A stretch of 28,478 bases of DNA from an uncultured Bryobacterales bacterium (GTDB lineage Bacteria; Acidobacteriota; Terriglobia; Bryobacterales; Bryobacteraceae), in contig CALGAR010000004.1 in NCBI GenBank assembly GCA_937959285.1, forward strand, positions 1 through 28,478, given 5' to 3'. Positions 1 through 7,987 of the stretch are shown in pieces. The number at the start of each line of letters is the position of its first letter. Within the stretch, counting starts at the first letter, position 1. The translations under genes and the position numbers were made by a program. Below the pieces are notes generated by a model. It was not told the DNA's origin. It searched no databases and saw only the letters and a list, made by a program, of their open reading frames with translations.

Positions 1-1
1 C

Positions 2-256
2 GACACCCCGGTCGTGTTCGCCTCGAACATGGGCGCGGCGCAGCACCCGCAGTGGTACCGCAACCTGCTGGCCGATCCGCACGTCACCGTCGAGCTGCCG
101 GACGAGACCTACCAGGGCAGGGCCCGCACCGCTGTCGGCGAGGAGCGGGCTCGGCTGTGGGCGATGGCGGTCGAGCAGTACCCCTTCCTGCCCGACCACC
201 AGCAGAAGGCGGGGGAGCGGGAGATCCCGCTCGTCGTCCTCGAGCGGGCCGGCTAG
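2..256 (+). CDS. Deazaflavin (F420)-dependent nitroreductase-family protein, 3' part
   Basis: C-terminal ~84 residues of a protein open at the left edge, read in frame from base 2. The segment HPQWYRNLLADPHVTVEL followed by RARTAVGEERARLWAMAV and a closing IPLVVLER matches the small split-barrel deazaflavin-dependent reductases (DUF385/Ddn type), which bind coenzyme F420 and are typical of Actinobacteria. The family is usually about 130-150 residues, so roughly the N-terminal third lies outside. A GTG at base 14 could start a shorter protein, but the preceding in-frame codons (DTPVV) also fit the family, so a partial gene is preferred. Its TAG stop overlaps the stop of the convergent permease fragment. 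Third codon positions are almost all G or C, unlike everything after about base 870. Confidence 0.75.
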   Translation, partial: DTPVVFASNMGAAQHPQWYRNLLADPHVTVELPDETYQGRARTAVGEERARLWAMAVEQYPFLPDHQQKAGEREIPLVVLERAG

Positions 257-852
257 GCCGCCCGGCCCAGCGCCTCCCGCAGCGACACCCGCGCCCCGGT
301 CCGCAGCACCGAGTTGCGGTACACCCGCCCGGCCAGCCGCACCACCACGACGATCGCCACCAGTGCCAGCAGCGCGGCGATCCCCACTTCCCACAGCTCC
401 GCGGTGCCGAGCGCGTAGCGGGCCGGCATCACGGTCTGGGAGAAGAACGGGATGTAGGACAGCACCGTCGCCAGCGGGTTGCGCGGGTCGCCTGGCAGCA
501 GGTTCACGGTGAGGATGAACGGGATGAGCAGCAGGAAGATCATCGGTGCGACCACCGAGTTGAGCTCCTCCTGACGGGACACCGTGGACCCGATCGCGGC
601 GTAGAGCGAGGCGAACAGGAAGAACCCGAGCAGGTACCAGACGAGCACCATCGCGAACATGCCCAGCGCGGCGCCGGGCAGCGTGAGCAGGCCGAACGAG
701 ATCCCGGCGATCGCCGCGATCCCGCCGAGCACCACCAGGTTGAGCAGCCCGACCGCGCCCAGCCCGATGATCTTGCCGGCGAGCAGCTCCCACGGTTTGA
801 TCGTGGCCAGCAGCAGCTCCACCACGCGGCTCTGCTTCTCCTCGACGACGCC
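253..852 (-). CDS. ABC-2 type (NatB-like) transporter permease, C-terminal part only
   Basis: About 199 residues forming the C-terminal half of an ABC exporter permease. It begins with GVVEEKQSRVVELLLATIKP and WELLAGKIIGLG, the characteristic stretch before the membrane bundle in NatB/YhaP-like sodium or drug efflux permeases. Several hydrophobic helices follow, with the conserved loop segment SRQEELNSVVAPM between two of them. A full-length family member has about 400 residues and starts with an additional N-terminal helix and a large extracytoplasmic domain, which is missing. Instead the reading frame runs straight into an RNase E/G N-terminus, with no start codon of its own. Codon usage is very G+C-rich and matches the neighbouring reductase, suggesting an actinobacterial source for both. 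Confidence 0.75.
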   Translation of the reverse strand, partial: GVVEEKQSRVVELLLATIKPWELLAGKIIGLGAVGLLNLVVLGGIAAIAGISFGLLTLPGAALGMFAMVLVWYLLGFFLFASLYAAIGSTVSRQEELNSVVAPMIFLLLIPFILTVNLLPGDPRNPLATVLSYIPFFSQTVMPARYALGTAELWEVGIAALLALVAIVVVVRLAGRVYRNSVLRTGARVSLREALGRAA

Positions 853-875
853 GGTGGCTTCGACGGCTTCGGCCG
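845..875. other. Probable chimeric junction between two unrelated genomes
   Basis: On the minus strand an open frame changes identity here without a stop. Upstream residues (about 1-325, from base 1842) are RNase E/G S1-domain sequence plus an acidic linker; downstream residues (from about 331) are ABC-2 permease. Base composition and inferred taxonomy also switch at this point. The acidic Glu/Ala-rich linker is low complexity, a plausible place for a false overlap during assembly. The exact base cannot be fixed by eye. Confidence 0.7.
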
Positions 876-1842
876 ACGGGCTCTCTTCCGGTTCGGACGG
901 CCCGGCCGCCTCAGCCTCTCCTTCGACCCGGTTCAGCACCTCGGTCACCAGCCGGTCCTCTTCCTCCTCTTCGGTGCGGTCGGTAACCGGCTCGCTGGTT
1001 TCGATTTCCTCGGCCGCCGCCTGGACGGACTCGGCTTCCAGGTCCTCGGTGATAACCTCACCGGTCGATTCAGGCGCAGCCGCGGCGGCCGATTCCGTCG
1101 TTTCGCCGGCCTCTACCGCCTCCTGCGGCCCCGCTTCCTGTGGCTCGGATCCCTGTGGTTCAGCTTCCTGCGGCTTGGCTTCCTGCGGCTCCGCACGACG
1201 GTACTTGGCAAGAGATTCCCCAGGCAATACCAGGAAATCCTCTTCTACCGCGGCCTCTTCAGCCCCGGTTTCCGCATCGCCCTCGGCCTGCTCCGGACCA
1301 GCTGCATACTTCGACTCCGGGAAGCCCCGGCTTCTGCCGCGTCTCCGTCGCGACCGGCGGCCGCGGCGTTCTCGTCCCTCTCCTTCTTCAGCCTTCTCCG
1401 CACCCTGAGCAGGCGTCGAAGGAGCGGCGGTTGGCGCTGCTTTCTCGGCTGTAGCGTAAGCTACAGTTTGCGCGGCAGCGAGCCTTTCCGGAGTAGGGCC
1501 GGGCTGACCGGCGAATGCATTCTCGCGCTCCGGTCGCTCGGCTGTAGCCTTGGTTCGCTCGTCCGTCTGTTTGCCGCGGATTTCGACAGCGGTCAACTGG
1601 TCGTATTCGTCGTGCTCCTCGAAAAAGTCGGACACATAAAGGAATGTGTCACGCTCTAATCCGAGGTCGACGAAGGCGGACTGCATCCCGGGCAGCACTC
1701 GCGTCACTCGGCCTTTATGAATACTGCCGGCCAGGGAGTACTCATTCGCTCGCTGAAAATAAATCTCTACTAGCTGATCGTCCTCCAGCACCGCCACCTT
1801 GGTTTCGTGACGGTTTGCGGAAATGACTAACTCTTTTCCCAT
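853..1842 (-). CDS. rng: Ribonuclease E/G family protein, N-terminal fragment
   Basis: The start is clear: GGGAG lies 8 bases before the ATG at 1842. The first ~80 residues (KELVISANRHETKVAVLED, then GRVTRVLPGMQSAFVDLGLE and TFLYVSDFF) are the opening of the S1 RNA-binding domain of RNase E/G, the endonuclease that processes rRNA and decays mRNA. From about residue 85 to 325 the protein is a low-complexity Glu/Ala/Pro-rich segment with a basic patch (RRGRRSRRRRGR) and a five-residue repeat; by family logic this is an insertion inside the S1 domain. The rest of S1, the RNase H and DNase I-like catalytic domains and the Zn-link are absent because the frame enters the permease fragment. As assembled, the product could not be catalytic. 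RNase G next to mreBCD is also the E. coli arrangement, supporting the identification. Confidence 0.8.
1117..1191 (-). repeat. Five tandem 15-bp units coding a pentapeptide repeat
   Basis: Five in-frame 15-base units encode EPQEA, KPQEA, EPQGS, EPQEA and GPQEA (residues 218-242 of the RNase E/G fragment). They lie in its acidic disordered insertion. Such repeats can change copy number by slippage and are hard for assemblers. Confidence 0.85.
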
Positions 1843-2152
1843 GAAAAATCTCCCAAAAAGAAGCGGAGAAACGGGAAACCGACTCGGAACGAGTCTGGCG
1901 GGGAGTTCTTAGCTGCGTTTTGGCTGCTGGGGCTGCGCGCTACGGCTGGCAGCCCCTTGAAAAAACCTTCAGGCCTGCCACTCAAGACGGAGTCTAACTC
2001 TAGAGAACGTCTCGTGTGCCGGCCAACAGCAGGCCGCCGGGATCCGGGGCCAATGCCGCTCCCGCATCGACCGACAAATGCCTGCCCTAACGCCGCTCAC
2101 AAAAACCTTGCCCCTCTACCTCTCGAATCCTGACGAAATCACGATCTGCCGC
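1843..2152 (-). promoter_or_regulatory. 310-base gap: probable RNase E/G leader with two hairpins
   Basis: No convincing gene lies between the rodA stop and the RNase E/G start. Two perfect inverted repeats are visible: GGGGCTGC at 1929-1936 pairing with GCAGCCCC at 1949-1956 (12-base loop), and GACTC at 1881-1885 pairing with GAGTC at 1891-1895 (5-base loop). Neither is followed by a T-run on the minus strand, so they do not look like terminators. E. coli rne controls itself through hairpins in its 5' leader; a similar role here is only inference. No clear -35/-10 pair was found. Confidence 0.35.
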
Positions 2153-3244
2153 TCAATTCACAAAACGACGAAGCCGGACACTGTTTACCAGTCCCAGCAT
2201 CAGAAAAAACGTAATCGTATTCGAGCCGCCAGCGCTCATCAGGGGTAGCGGAATGCCGGTTACGGGCATTCGCCCGACCACCATGCCGACATTCACGAAC
2301 ATGTGAAACAACAGGAGCGCGGCAACGCCCATACAGATATATACACCGGCTCGATCCGAAGCCATTTGGGCATTTTGCACGATCTGCATAATCAACAGAA
2401 AGTACAGGCCCAAAGCTACGATCACGCCGACAAACCCGTGCTCTTCTCCGAATGCGGAGAAGATAAAATCAGTGTGCGGCACCGGCAGGAACCGAAGCTG
2501 CGTTTGCGTGCCGCGTGTCACGCCTTTACCCCACATCCCGCCCGCTCCGACAGCGATTCGGGACTGGATCACCTGATACCCGGAGCCTCTCGGATCCTGG
2601 TCTGGGTTCATGAACGAGATCAGGCGAGCCTTTTGGTAATCCTTGAGGAAATGCCATCCAACGGGCATTACCAAGGCGAACAGGACCAGGATTGCCACCG
2701 CATGCTTCCACTGCAACCCGGCAAGGAAGACGCCGACGACCAGAATCGGGGTGTAAGTCAGCGAGGTTCCCAAGTCCGGCTGCTTCATAACGAGAAGCAT
2801 CGGCAACCCGACCAACCCACACAACTTCAGCAAGTCGCGGAGTTCCAGGCGGTCCGTCTTCAGCTCCGTTAAGTACCGGGCTACCAGTAATACTATCACC
2901 ACCTTAATGAACTCGGACACCTGGAGCCGGAAGCCGGCAAACAGCGGGATCCACCGGCGTGAACCGAAAACCGTTGTGCCGACCGCAAACGTCACAAGCA
3001 GCAGGGCCAGCGAGATCCCGTACATGATCGGCACGTGGTCCATCAGCGTGTAATAGTCCATCTTGCTGATCAACCACATGAGCACGACGCCCGCTCCGAC
3101 ATACAGGATCTGCTTCCACCATGCATCCTGCCAGACAGTGTCCAGAGTGGCGCTATAAATCTGCAGGATTCCTAGCGCCGAGATAGCCAGGGCGACTACG
3201 ATGAGGGACCAATCCAAATCTCGAATGGAACGGTACGTCGCCAT
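2153..3244 (-). CDS. rodA: RodA, SEDS peptidoglycan glycosyltransferase of the elongasome
   Basis: 363 residues with about ten hydrophobic helices, normal for RodA (370 in E. coli). SEDS-family signatures are present: KQPDLGT (154-160), SGYQVIQSRIAVGAGG (221-236) and PVPHTDFIFS (254-263), whose Asp259 corresponds to the essential acidic residue of E. coli RodA (Asp262). RodA polymerises glycan strands from lipid II on the outer face of the inner membrane together with PBP2. Its ATG lies one base after the PBP2 stop and no ribosome-binding site is evident, so translation is probably coupled. It is the last morphogenesis gene of the operon; a 310-base gap separates it from the RNase E/G fragment. 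Confidence 0.97.
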   Translation of the reverse strand: MATYRSIRDLDWSLIVVALAISALGILQIYSATLDTVWQDAWWKQILYVGAGVVLMWLISKMDYYTLMDHVPIMYGISLALLLVTFAVGTTVFGSRRWIPLFAGFRLQVSEFIKVVIVLLVARYLTELKTDRLELRDLLKLCGLVGLPMLLVMKQPDLGTSLTYTPILVVGVFLAGLQWKHAVAILVLFALVMPVGWHFLKDYQKARLISFMNPDQDPRGSGYQVIQSRIAVGAGGMWGKGVTRGTQTQLRFLPVPHTDFIFSAFGEEHGFVGVIVALGLYFLLIMQIVQNAQMASDRAGVYICMGVAALLLFHMFVNVGMVVGRMPVTGIPLPLMSAGGSNTITFFLMLGLVNSVRLRRFVN

Positions 3245-3245
3245 G

Positions 3246-5105
3246 CTACCGATTTATGGCAGTTGTCGCCAGCAACTGCTTTCCTTCCGCCTTTCGTGCC
3301 TTCTTATCAAAATAGGCCTTGATAATGTCGCGTACGATCGGAGCTGCCCAGCTGCCGTGCTCGCCCCCTTCATACAAGGCGACAACAACAATTTCGGGCT
3401 CACGCGGAGCAAAACCGACAAACCAGGCGTTATCTTTCATCGTCTGTCCCAGTTTGCTTCCTTTGAGGACGGTATTGGAGGCCAGCTGAGCAGTTCCCGT
3501 CTTCCCGCTGAAGTCGATGCCCGGCAGCCGCGAGGCGGCAGCTGTTCCGCCTTCATTCACGACGCCCCACAATCCGTTCACGATTTTCGCAGCGCTTTCC
3601 AAATTGATATCCACTCGCCGCGCTGGCGCCGACGGCCCGCGATCCTTTACCAGATGGGGTCTGATCCAAACGCCTCCCGTCGCAATCCCTCCGATTGCGT
3701 AGGCGAGCTGAAGGGGCGTCACCGTGAGTGCACCCTGGCCGATAGACACGGAAATCGTCTCGCCCGCGAACCACTTTTCCCGGAACGTCCGGAGCTTCCA
3801 CTGACTTGAAGGGACCAGCCCCTCGGCCTCATGCGGCAGATCAATGCCGGTCTTCTTCCCGAGGCCAACCATCTCTGAATAGCGTGCGATCGTGTCGATT
3901 CCCAGTCTGTTCCCCAGCGTGTAGAAGAAGACGTCGCACGACTGGACGAGCGCTCGGTGCAAATCCACCCGGCCGTGTCCCGATTTCTTGTGACACTTGA
4001 AGTAGCGCCCGTAGAAGGTCGCGCCGCCGGAGCAGCTGGCAGTGAAGCTGTCGTCGAGAATCCCGGATTCAAGGCCGGCGAGAGCCATAATGGGTTTGAA
4101 AGTGGACCCCGGCGCAAACTGAGCCTGGATCGTCCGGTTGAGCAGCGGGCGCTCCGGGTTCTCCATGATCTCCCGCCAATCTTCCGACCGAATGCGCCCG
4201 GCGAACCGATTGGGATCGAAAGTCGGCCTGCTCACCATCGCAAGCACTTCCCCATTCCGGGGATCGAGCGCGATGACACCGCCCCGCTTGCCCTCCATCG
4301 CGAGCTCCGCAACCGCCTGCAAATCGAGATCGATGGTCAACTGCAGATTCTTCCCGGGCACTGCATCTTTGATCGCAAGGACTTCACGCTGCATGCCCCT
4401 GTTGTCGACCACAACCTGGCGCTGCCCGTCGATGCCCATCAGCACGTCGTTGTATTGGCGCTCGATGCCGGTTTTCCCGATGATATCTCCCGGGTTGAAG
4501 CGGACGAATTCCGTCGTGTTCAGCTCCGCCTCGCTCACTTCTCCGACATAGCCAATCAGATGCGCTGCGAAACCATTCTTCGGGTAGAGCCTGCGCTGCG
4601 CCACGATCAGTTCCATTTCGGGGAACGTCTCGCTGTCTCGATGCGCTTCCACAAAGGCGAGGTCCGCGGGTGTCAATTGCTCCTTGATGACGATCGGTTC
4701 ATAGCGGGGGCGGTTCCGAAAGCGCTTTAACCGGTCGACGAGCTCGGCATAGTCCAGGTTGAGCCCCTCCGCGATCGGCTTCAGGTGCTCCTCACGCAGA
4801 TTCTCGCGCGAAAGGATCAGACTGAATGTTGGCTGGTTGTCAACAATGATGCGACCTTCGCGATCGAGAATCTTGCCGCGAGGTGCGAGAATCGGGACGG
4901 CCTTGATCCGGTTTCTTTCCGCCCGCTGGTTGTAAACGTCCTCGTTCTGGACCTGCAACTCCCAGAAGCCCGTAATCAGGAACAGGAAGACGCCCACAGT
5001 AAGGTATTGAAAGATGGCGATTTTCGTCGAGGCGAACTTCGTGTCGTCCCGCAGTGAATCGATTGGGGAAGAGGGAGTCGAAACCTTTAGCGGAAACAAC
5101 TTCAC
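3246..5105 (-). CDS. mrdA: Penicillin-binding protein 2, elongasome D,D-transpeptidase
   Basis: 619 residues, close to E. coli PBP2 (633). One membrane helix near residues 30-50 is followed by the pedestal domain, with PRGKILDREGRIIVDNQPTF (about 75-95) as the usual class B PBP signature. The transpeptidase domain carries the nucleophile motif STFK (Ser334, Lys337), SCD (Ser389-Asp391; E. coli PBP2 has SAD rather than SxN) and KTGT (Lys535). The enzyme cross-links new peptidoglycan with RodA and is activated by MreC. The start is a GTG at 5105 with little ribosome-binding sequence; no other in-frame start precedes the membrane helix. It lies 14 bases after mreD and one base before rodA, so the operon is tight. 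Confidence 0.97.
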   Translation of the reverse strand: MKLFPLKVSTPSSPIDSLRDDTKFASTKIAIFQYLTVGVFLFLITGFWELQVQNEDVYNQRAERNRIKAVPILAPRGKILDREGRIIVDNQPTFSLILSRENLREEHLKPIAEGLNLDYAELVDRLKRFRNRPRYEPIVIKEQLTPADLAFVEAHRDSETFPEMELIVAQRRLYPKNGFAAHLIGYVGEVSEAELNTTEFVRFNPGDIIGKTGIERQYNDVLMGIDGQRQVVVDNRGMQREVLAIKDAVPGKNLQLTIDLDLQAVAELAMEGKRGGVIALDPRNGEVLAMVSRPTFDPNRFAGRIRSEDWREIMENPERPLLNRTIQAQFAPGSTFKPIMALAGLESGILDDSFTASCSGGATFYGRYFKCHKKSGHGRVDLHRALVQSCDVFFYTLGNRLGIDTIARYSEMVGLGKKTGIDLPHEAEGLVPSSQWKLRTFREKWFAGETISVSIGQGALTVTPLQLAYAIGGIATGGVWIRPHLVKDRGPSAPARRVDINLESAAKIVNGLWGVVNEGGTAAASRLPGIDFSGKTGTAQLASNTVLKGSKLGQTMKDNAWFVGFAPREPEIVVVALYEGGEHGSWAAPIVRDIIKAYFDKKARKAEGKQLLATTAINR

Positions 5106-5119
5106 GGGAGCCGCGGGTA

Positions 5120-5653
5120 TTAACCCGTCTCCTTCAGTTTATCTAAAACGGCAAACAGCGGCAGGGCGACGATGGCGTTGAGGAGGCCGAACAGCAAAGT
5201 CTGTGCAAAGTCGAAGCCCATCGCCTGAGCAAGCAGCGCCCGGACCATCACCCAGTAGAAAAGCTGATGGAAGACAAAAAAGAAAAAGCTGAGAAAGAAG
5301 CGCAGCGCAAGATTATCGACATCAAATCGCAGACTGACGGAGGCGGCGAAGTATCCAACCAGAGTCTTGACGATGCCGAACATCCCAAGCGGTTGATGGG
5401 ATAAGGCGTCCTGGACGAGACCGATGCCCGCTCCAATGAAGCTTCCGCTGACCGGCCGCCTTCTCATAAGCGAAAAGTAGACAGTCACCAGAAGCGGCAG
5501 CTCGAGGTAAGAGAGGGACTCGACAAAGTTGGGAACGTAGACCTGAAACAGGATCGAACCGAGCGGGATCAGGATCAGGACAGCTGGCCGGAAGCGGGAA
5601 GAGCGGCTCTTTCTTGGCACATCGATAAGAAGCCTTTCACCAAACTCAGTCAT
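5120..5653 (-). CDS. mreD: MreD, rod-shape-determining membrane protein
   Basis: 177 residues, mostly hydrophobic, with about five or six predicted membrane helices after a basic N-terminus (PRKSRSSRFRP). MreD is poorly conserved, so the call rests on size, topology, the RRRPVSGSFIGAGIGLVQDAL region characteristic of the family, and position between mreC and mrdA. Its ATG overlaps the mreC stop as ATGA, implying coupled translation. MreD joins MreC, RodA and PBP2 in the elongation complex in the inner membrane; its biochemical role is not settled. Confidence 0.93.
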   Translation of the reverse strand: MTEFGERLLIDVPRKSRSSRFRPAVLILIPLGSILFQVYVPNFVESLSYLELPLLVTVYFSLMRRRPVSGSFIGAGIGLVQDALSHQPLGMFGIVKTLVGYFAASVSLRFDVDNLALRFFLSFFFFVFHQLFYWVMVRALLAQAMGFDFAQTLLFGLLNAIVALPLFAVLDKLKETG

Positions 5654-6909
5654 CGAGGTCGAGGAGATGCCTCCGGTTTTCGTTCGGCAGGCGAGGGCGT
5701 CAGCGGGGGCGCGGGGCGCCGCACTGGAGCCGGCTGCGTTGACGTTCCGGTACGGCCGTCAGTGGCGGGAGTGCCGGGGGGTGCGGAAAGGTTTGATCCG
5801 GTCCGAGGCGGTGCGGCCGTCTGCGGGCCGGAACCCTGCGGCGGGACCGGCGCCGTCTGAGCGGGCGGCCGTACGTTGAACTCGGGCGGGCGAGTCCCGT
5901 GCTTTCCATAAACATGCCCTTGTGCCTCTCCAATTCTTTGGTACCGCTGCAACAGTTCGTCCGCGTCCGTTCTGAGCGGGGATCCGTTTTCGCCCGGCTG
6001 ACCGGAGCCATCCGATTCTCCTCCCTCAGGAGGGGGGGGCGGAAGAAGGTAGATTTCGCCCTCCGACGGCGCGGGGGCTTGCGGGATCGCCTGGTGGACG
6101 CCCTCCAGCACAATCAAAACCTCTTCGAGACTGCTCTGGAGGCCGCTCGGTGCTACGACAATCTCCTTCAGGGTCTTGCCTTCCCGGACTGAGCGCACCT
6201 GCCCCGCCGGGAGACCCTTCGGAAAGACACGGTCGTCCCCCGACGTGTAGAACCACTCGCCGACCTCTACCTTCTCCTCGTTTTGGACATGATCGACAAT
6301 GCAGGTGTTCCGTCCCGGGCCGCCCTTCAGGGTCCCCCGGACCCTGCCCTTTTGCGAAACGACGCCGGCGGCAAAGCTCGGATCGGTGACCAGAAGAACT
6401 TGCGACGCAGTGGGATAGGAATTGATGACCCGGCCGACAATACCGTCCGGGGTGATGACAGCCATCCCTTTCTTGACTCCGCTGCCGGAGCCGCGGTCGA
6501 GAAAAACAACTTTGGAGTCGGTGCCGGTCCCGGACATGATGACTCGGGCAGGCAGGGTCTTGGAGGGCGTGCGGGAACGGAATTCGGCCAACGACTGCGT
6601 ACGCTCAATCGTTTCCAGTTCGGCCTTCAAATAATGATTGCTCAGCTTAAGCTGTCCAATCTCGGCTTTCAGGCGACGGTTCTCTTCCTGGGCCTGTTTC
6701 AGAAGGAAATAATCCCGGAAAAAACCAACTGTCGTCTCGCGGACCGCCTCGAGCGCGCTCGCAACAGGTGTCAGAGCGGTCACTGCCCAGACGCGAATCA
6801 GGGGCAGATCGTCGGCGGTCTTCACCTGGTATGCGAGCAGGACCAGCTGCGCGACGACCAGGATCAGTAAAACAGTCAGATTTCGAAAACGGCTGAGAAG
6901 GATTTCCAT
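5650..6909 (-). CDS. mreC: MreC with a long Pro-rich C-terminal tail
   Basis: 419 residues from the ATG at 6909. The frame is open further upstream, but the upstream part overlaps mreB and is not MreC-like. A membrane helix at about 9-27 is followed by a coiled coil (about 63-105) and the two beta-barrel subdomains (about 118-270, with GSGSGVKKGMAVITPDGIVG). This part matches MreC, the periplasmic scaffold that binds and activates PBP2. Residues 271-419 are unusual: a Pro/Gly/Thr-rich, probably disordered tail interrupted by one likely helix (TDADELLQRYQRIGEAQGHV, 314-333). Many MreC proteins end soon after the beta domains, as this one would near residue 270. The gene starts 52 bases after mreB and overlaps mreD by four bases. 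Confidence 0.95.
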   Translation of the reverse strand: MEILLSRFRNLTVLLILVVAQLVLLAYQVKTADDLPLIRVWAVTALTPVASALEAVRETTVGFFRDYFLLKQAQEENRRLKAEIGQLKLSNHYLKAELETIERTQSLAEFRSRTPSKTLPARVIMSGTGTDSKVVFLDRGSGSGVKKGMAVITPDGIVGRVINSYPTASQVLLVTDPSFAAGVVSQKGRVRGTLKGGPGRNTCIVDHVQNEEKVEVGEWFYTSGDDRVFPKGLPAGQVRSVREGKTLKEIVVAPSGLQSSLEEVLIVLEGVHQAIPQAPAPSEGEIYLLPPPPPEGGESDGSGQPGENGSPLRTDADELLQRYQRIGEAQGHVYGKHGTRPPEFNVRPPAQTAPVPPQGSGPQTAAPPRTGSNLSAPPGTPATDGRTGTSTQPAPVRRPAPPLTPSPAERKPEASPRPR

Positions 6910-6961
6910 CCGAAGCCCCAGAACGTATCGGCCGCGCCTCGTGCGGCCTGCAGTCGAATCC

Positions 6962-7987
6962 TTATTCCAGGGCCACCTTCCGGAGCAGCTTGAAATCGGT
7001 AAGCATCTTTCCGGTTCCCAGTACAACGGAAGCCAGCGGGTCCTCTGCAATTGAGACCGGGAGACCCGTTTCTTCGCGGATGCGCTTGTCCAGATTCTTC
7101 AGCAGCGCTCCGCCACCGGTTAAGACGATGCCGCGGTCGCTGATGTCGGCGCTCAGTTCGGGCGGGGTACGCTCGAGTGCAACCCGGATGGCGTTTACGA
7201 TCGTGGCTACACATTCCGAAAGCGCCTCCCGGATTTCCTTGTCATCGATTGTGATCGTCTTCGGCACACCCTCGATCAGGTTCCGGCCCTTAATCTCCAT
7301 CGTCATCGGCTTATCCAGCGGGTAAGCCGATCCCAACTGAATCTTGATCTGTTCTGCTGTGCGTTCTCCAATCAGCAGGTTGTACTTCCGCTTGAGGTAC
7401 TGCATCATCGCATCGTCCATTTCGTTGCCTGCGACACGCACAGATCGCGAATAGACGATGCCGGAAAGGGAGATGACGGCGACGTCTGTCGTTCCTCCGC
7501 CGATGTCGACGATCATATTCCCCGATGGCTCGGTGATCGGAAGACCGGCCCCAATCGCCGCCACCATCGCCTGCTCCACCAGGTGGACTTCGCTCGCCTT
7601 TGCACGATAGGCGGAGTCGATTACGGCCCGTTTTTCTACCTGGGTAATTTCACTGGGGACGCCAATCACAATCCGCGGATGCACCAGCATCTTGCGGCCG
7701 TGGGCCTTCTGAATAAAATAGTTGAGCATGCGCTCCGTCACCTTGAAATCGGCGATCACGCCGTCTTTCATCGGACGGATGGCAACGATATTCCCCGGAG
7801 TACGTCCCAGCATCTCCTTGGCCTCTTTGCCGACCGCTTCCACCTCGCCAGTGTTCTTATTAATGGCGACAATGGACGGTTCATTTACGACGATACCCTT
7901 ACCTTTGGCGAATACCAAGGTATTGGCTGTGCCAAGGTCAATAGCCAAGTCTGAGGAAAATAAGCTAAAAAGAGACCGAAGGTTCAT
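6962..7987 (-). CDS. mreB: MreB, actin-like rod-shape protein
   Basis: 341 residues, nearly the standard length. The actin-fold nucleotide motifs are intact: DLGTANT (17-23), PSEITQVEKRAV (111-122), DIGGGTTD (161-168) and GIVLTGGGALLKNLD near the C-terminus. The N-terminus MNLRSLFSLF is short and amphipathic, as in membrane-binding MreB proteins. MreB polymers on the inner face of the cytoplasmic membrane orient the RodA/PBP2 synthesis machinery. It is the first gene of the minus-strand operon. AGGAG is visible but about 16 bases before the ATG, further than usual; the start was kept because the N-terminus fits the family. Confidence 0.98.
   Translation of the reverse strand: MNLRSLFSLFSSDLAIDLGTANTLVFAKGKGIVVNEPSIVAINKNTGEVEAVGKEAKEMLGRTPGNIVAIRPMKDGVIADFKVTERMLNYFIQKAHGRKMLVHPRIVIGVPSEITQVEKRAVIDSAYRAKASEVHLVEQAMVAAIGAGLPITEPSGNMIVDIGGGTTDVAVISLSGIVYSRSVRVAGNEMDDAMMQYLKRKYNLLIGERTAEQIKIQLGSAYPLDKPMTMEIKGRNLIEGVPKTITIDDKEIREALSECVATIVNAIRVALERTPPELSADISDRGIVLTGGGALLKNLDKRIREETGLPVSIAEDPLASVVLGTGKMLTDFKLLRKVALE

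Noticed and set aside
52..1659. Plus-strand frame of ~535 residues across the left end
   Set aside because: Arg/Gly/Leu-rich mirror of the permease and RNase E/G fragments, crossing the chimeric junction; no domain.
1929..1956. Hairpin as intrinsic terminator of the mre operon
   Set aside because: On the minus strand the T-rich run precedes rather than follows the stem, and it lies about 200 bases after rodA, so a leader structure is more plausible.
6910..7050. Upstream extension of MreC into the mreB gene
   Set aside because: It overlaps the mreB C-terminus and is unlike MreC; the ATG at 6909 gives the normal short cytoplasmic start before the membrane helix.
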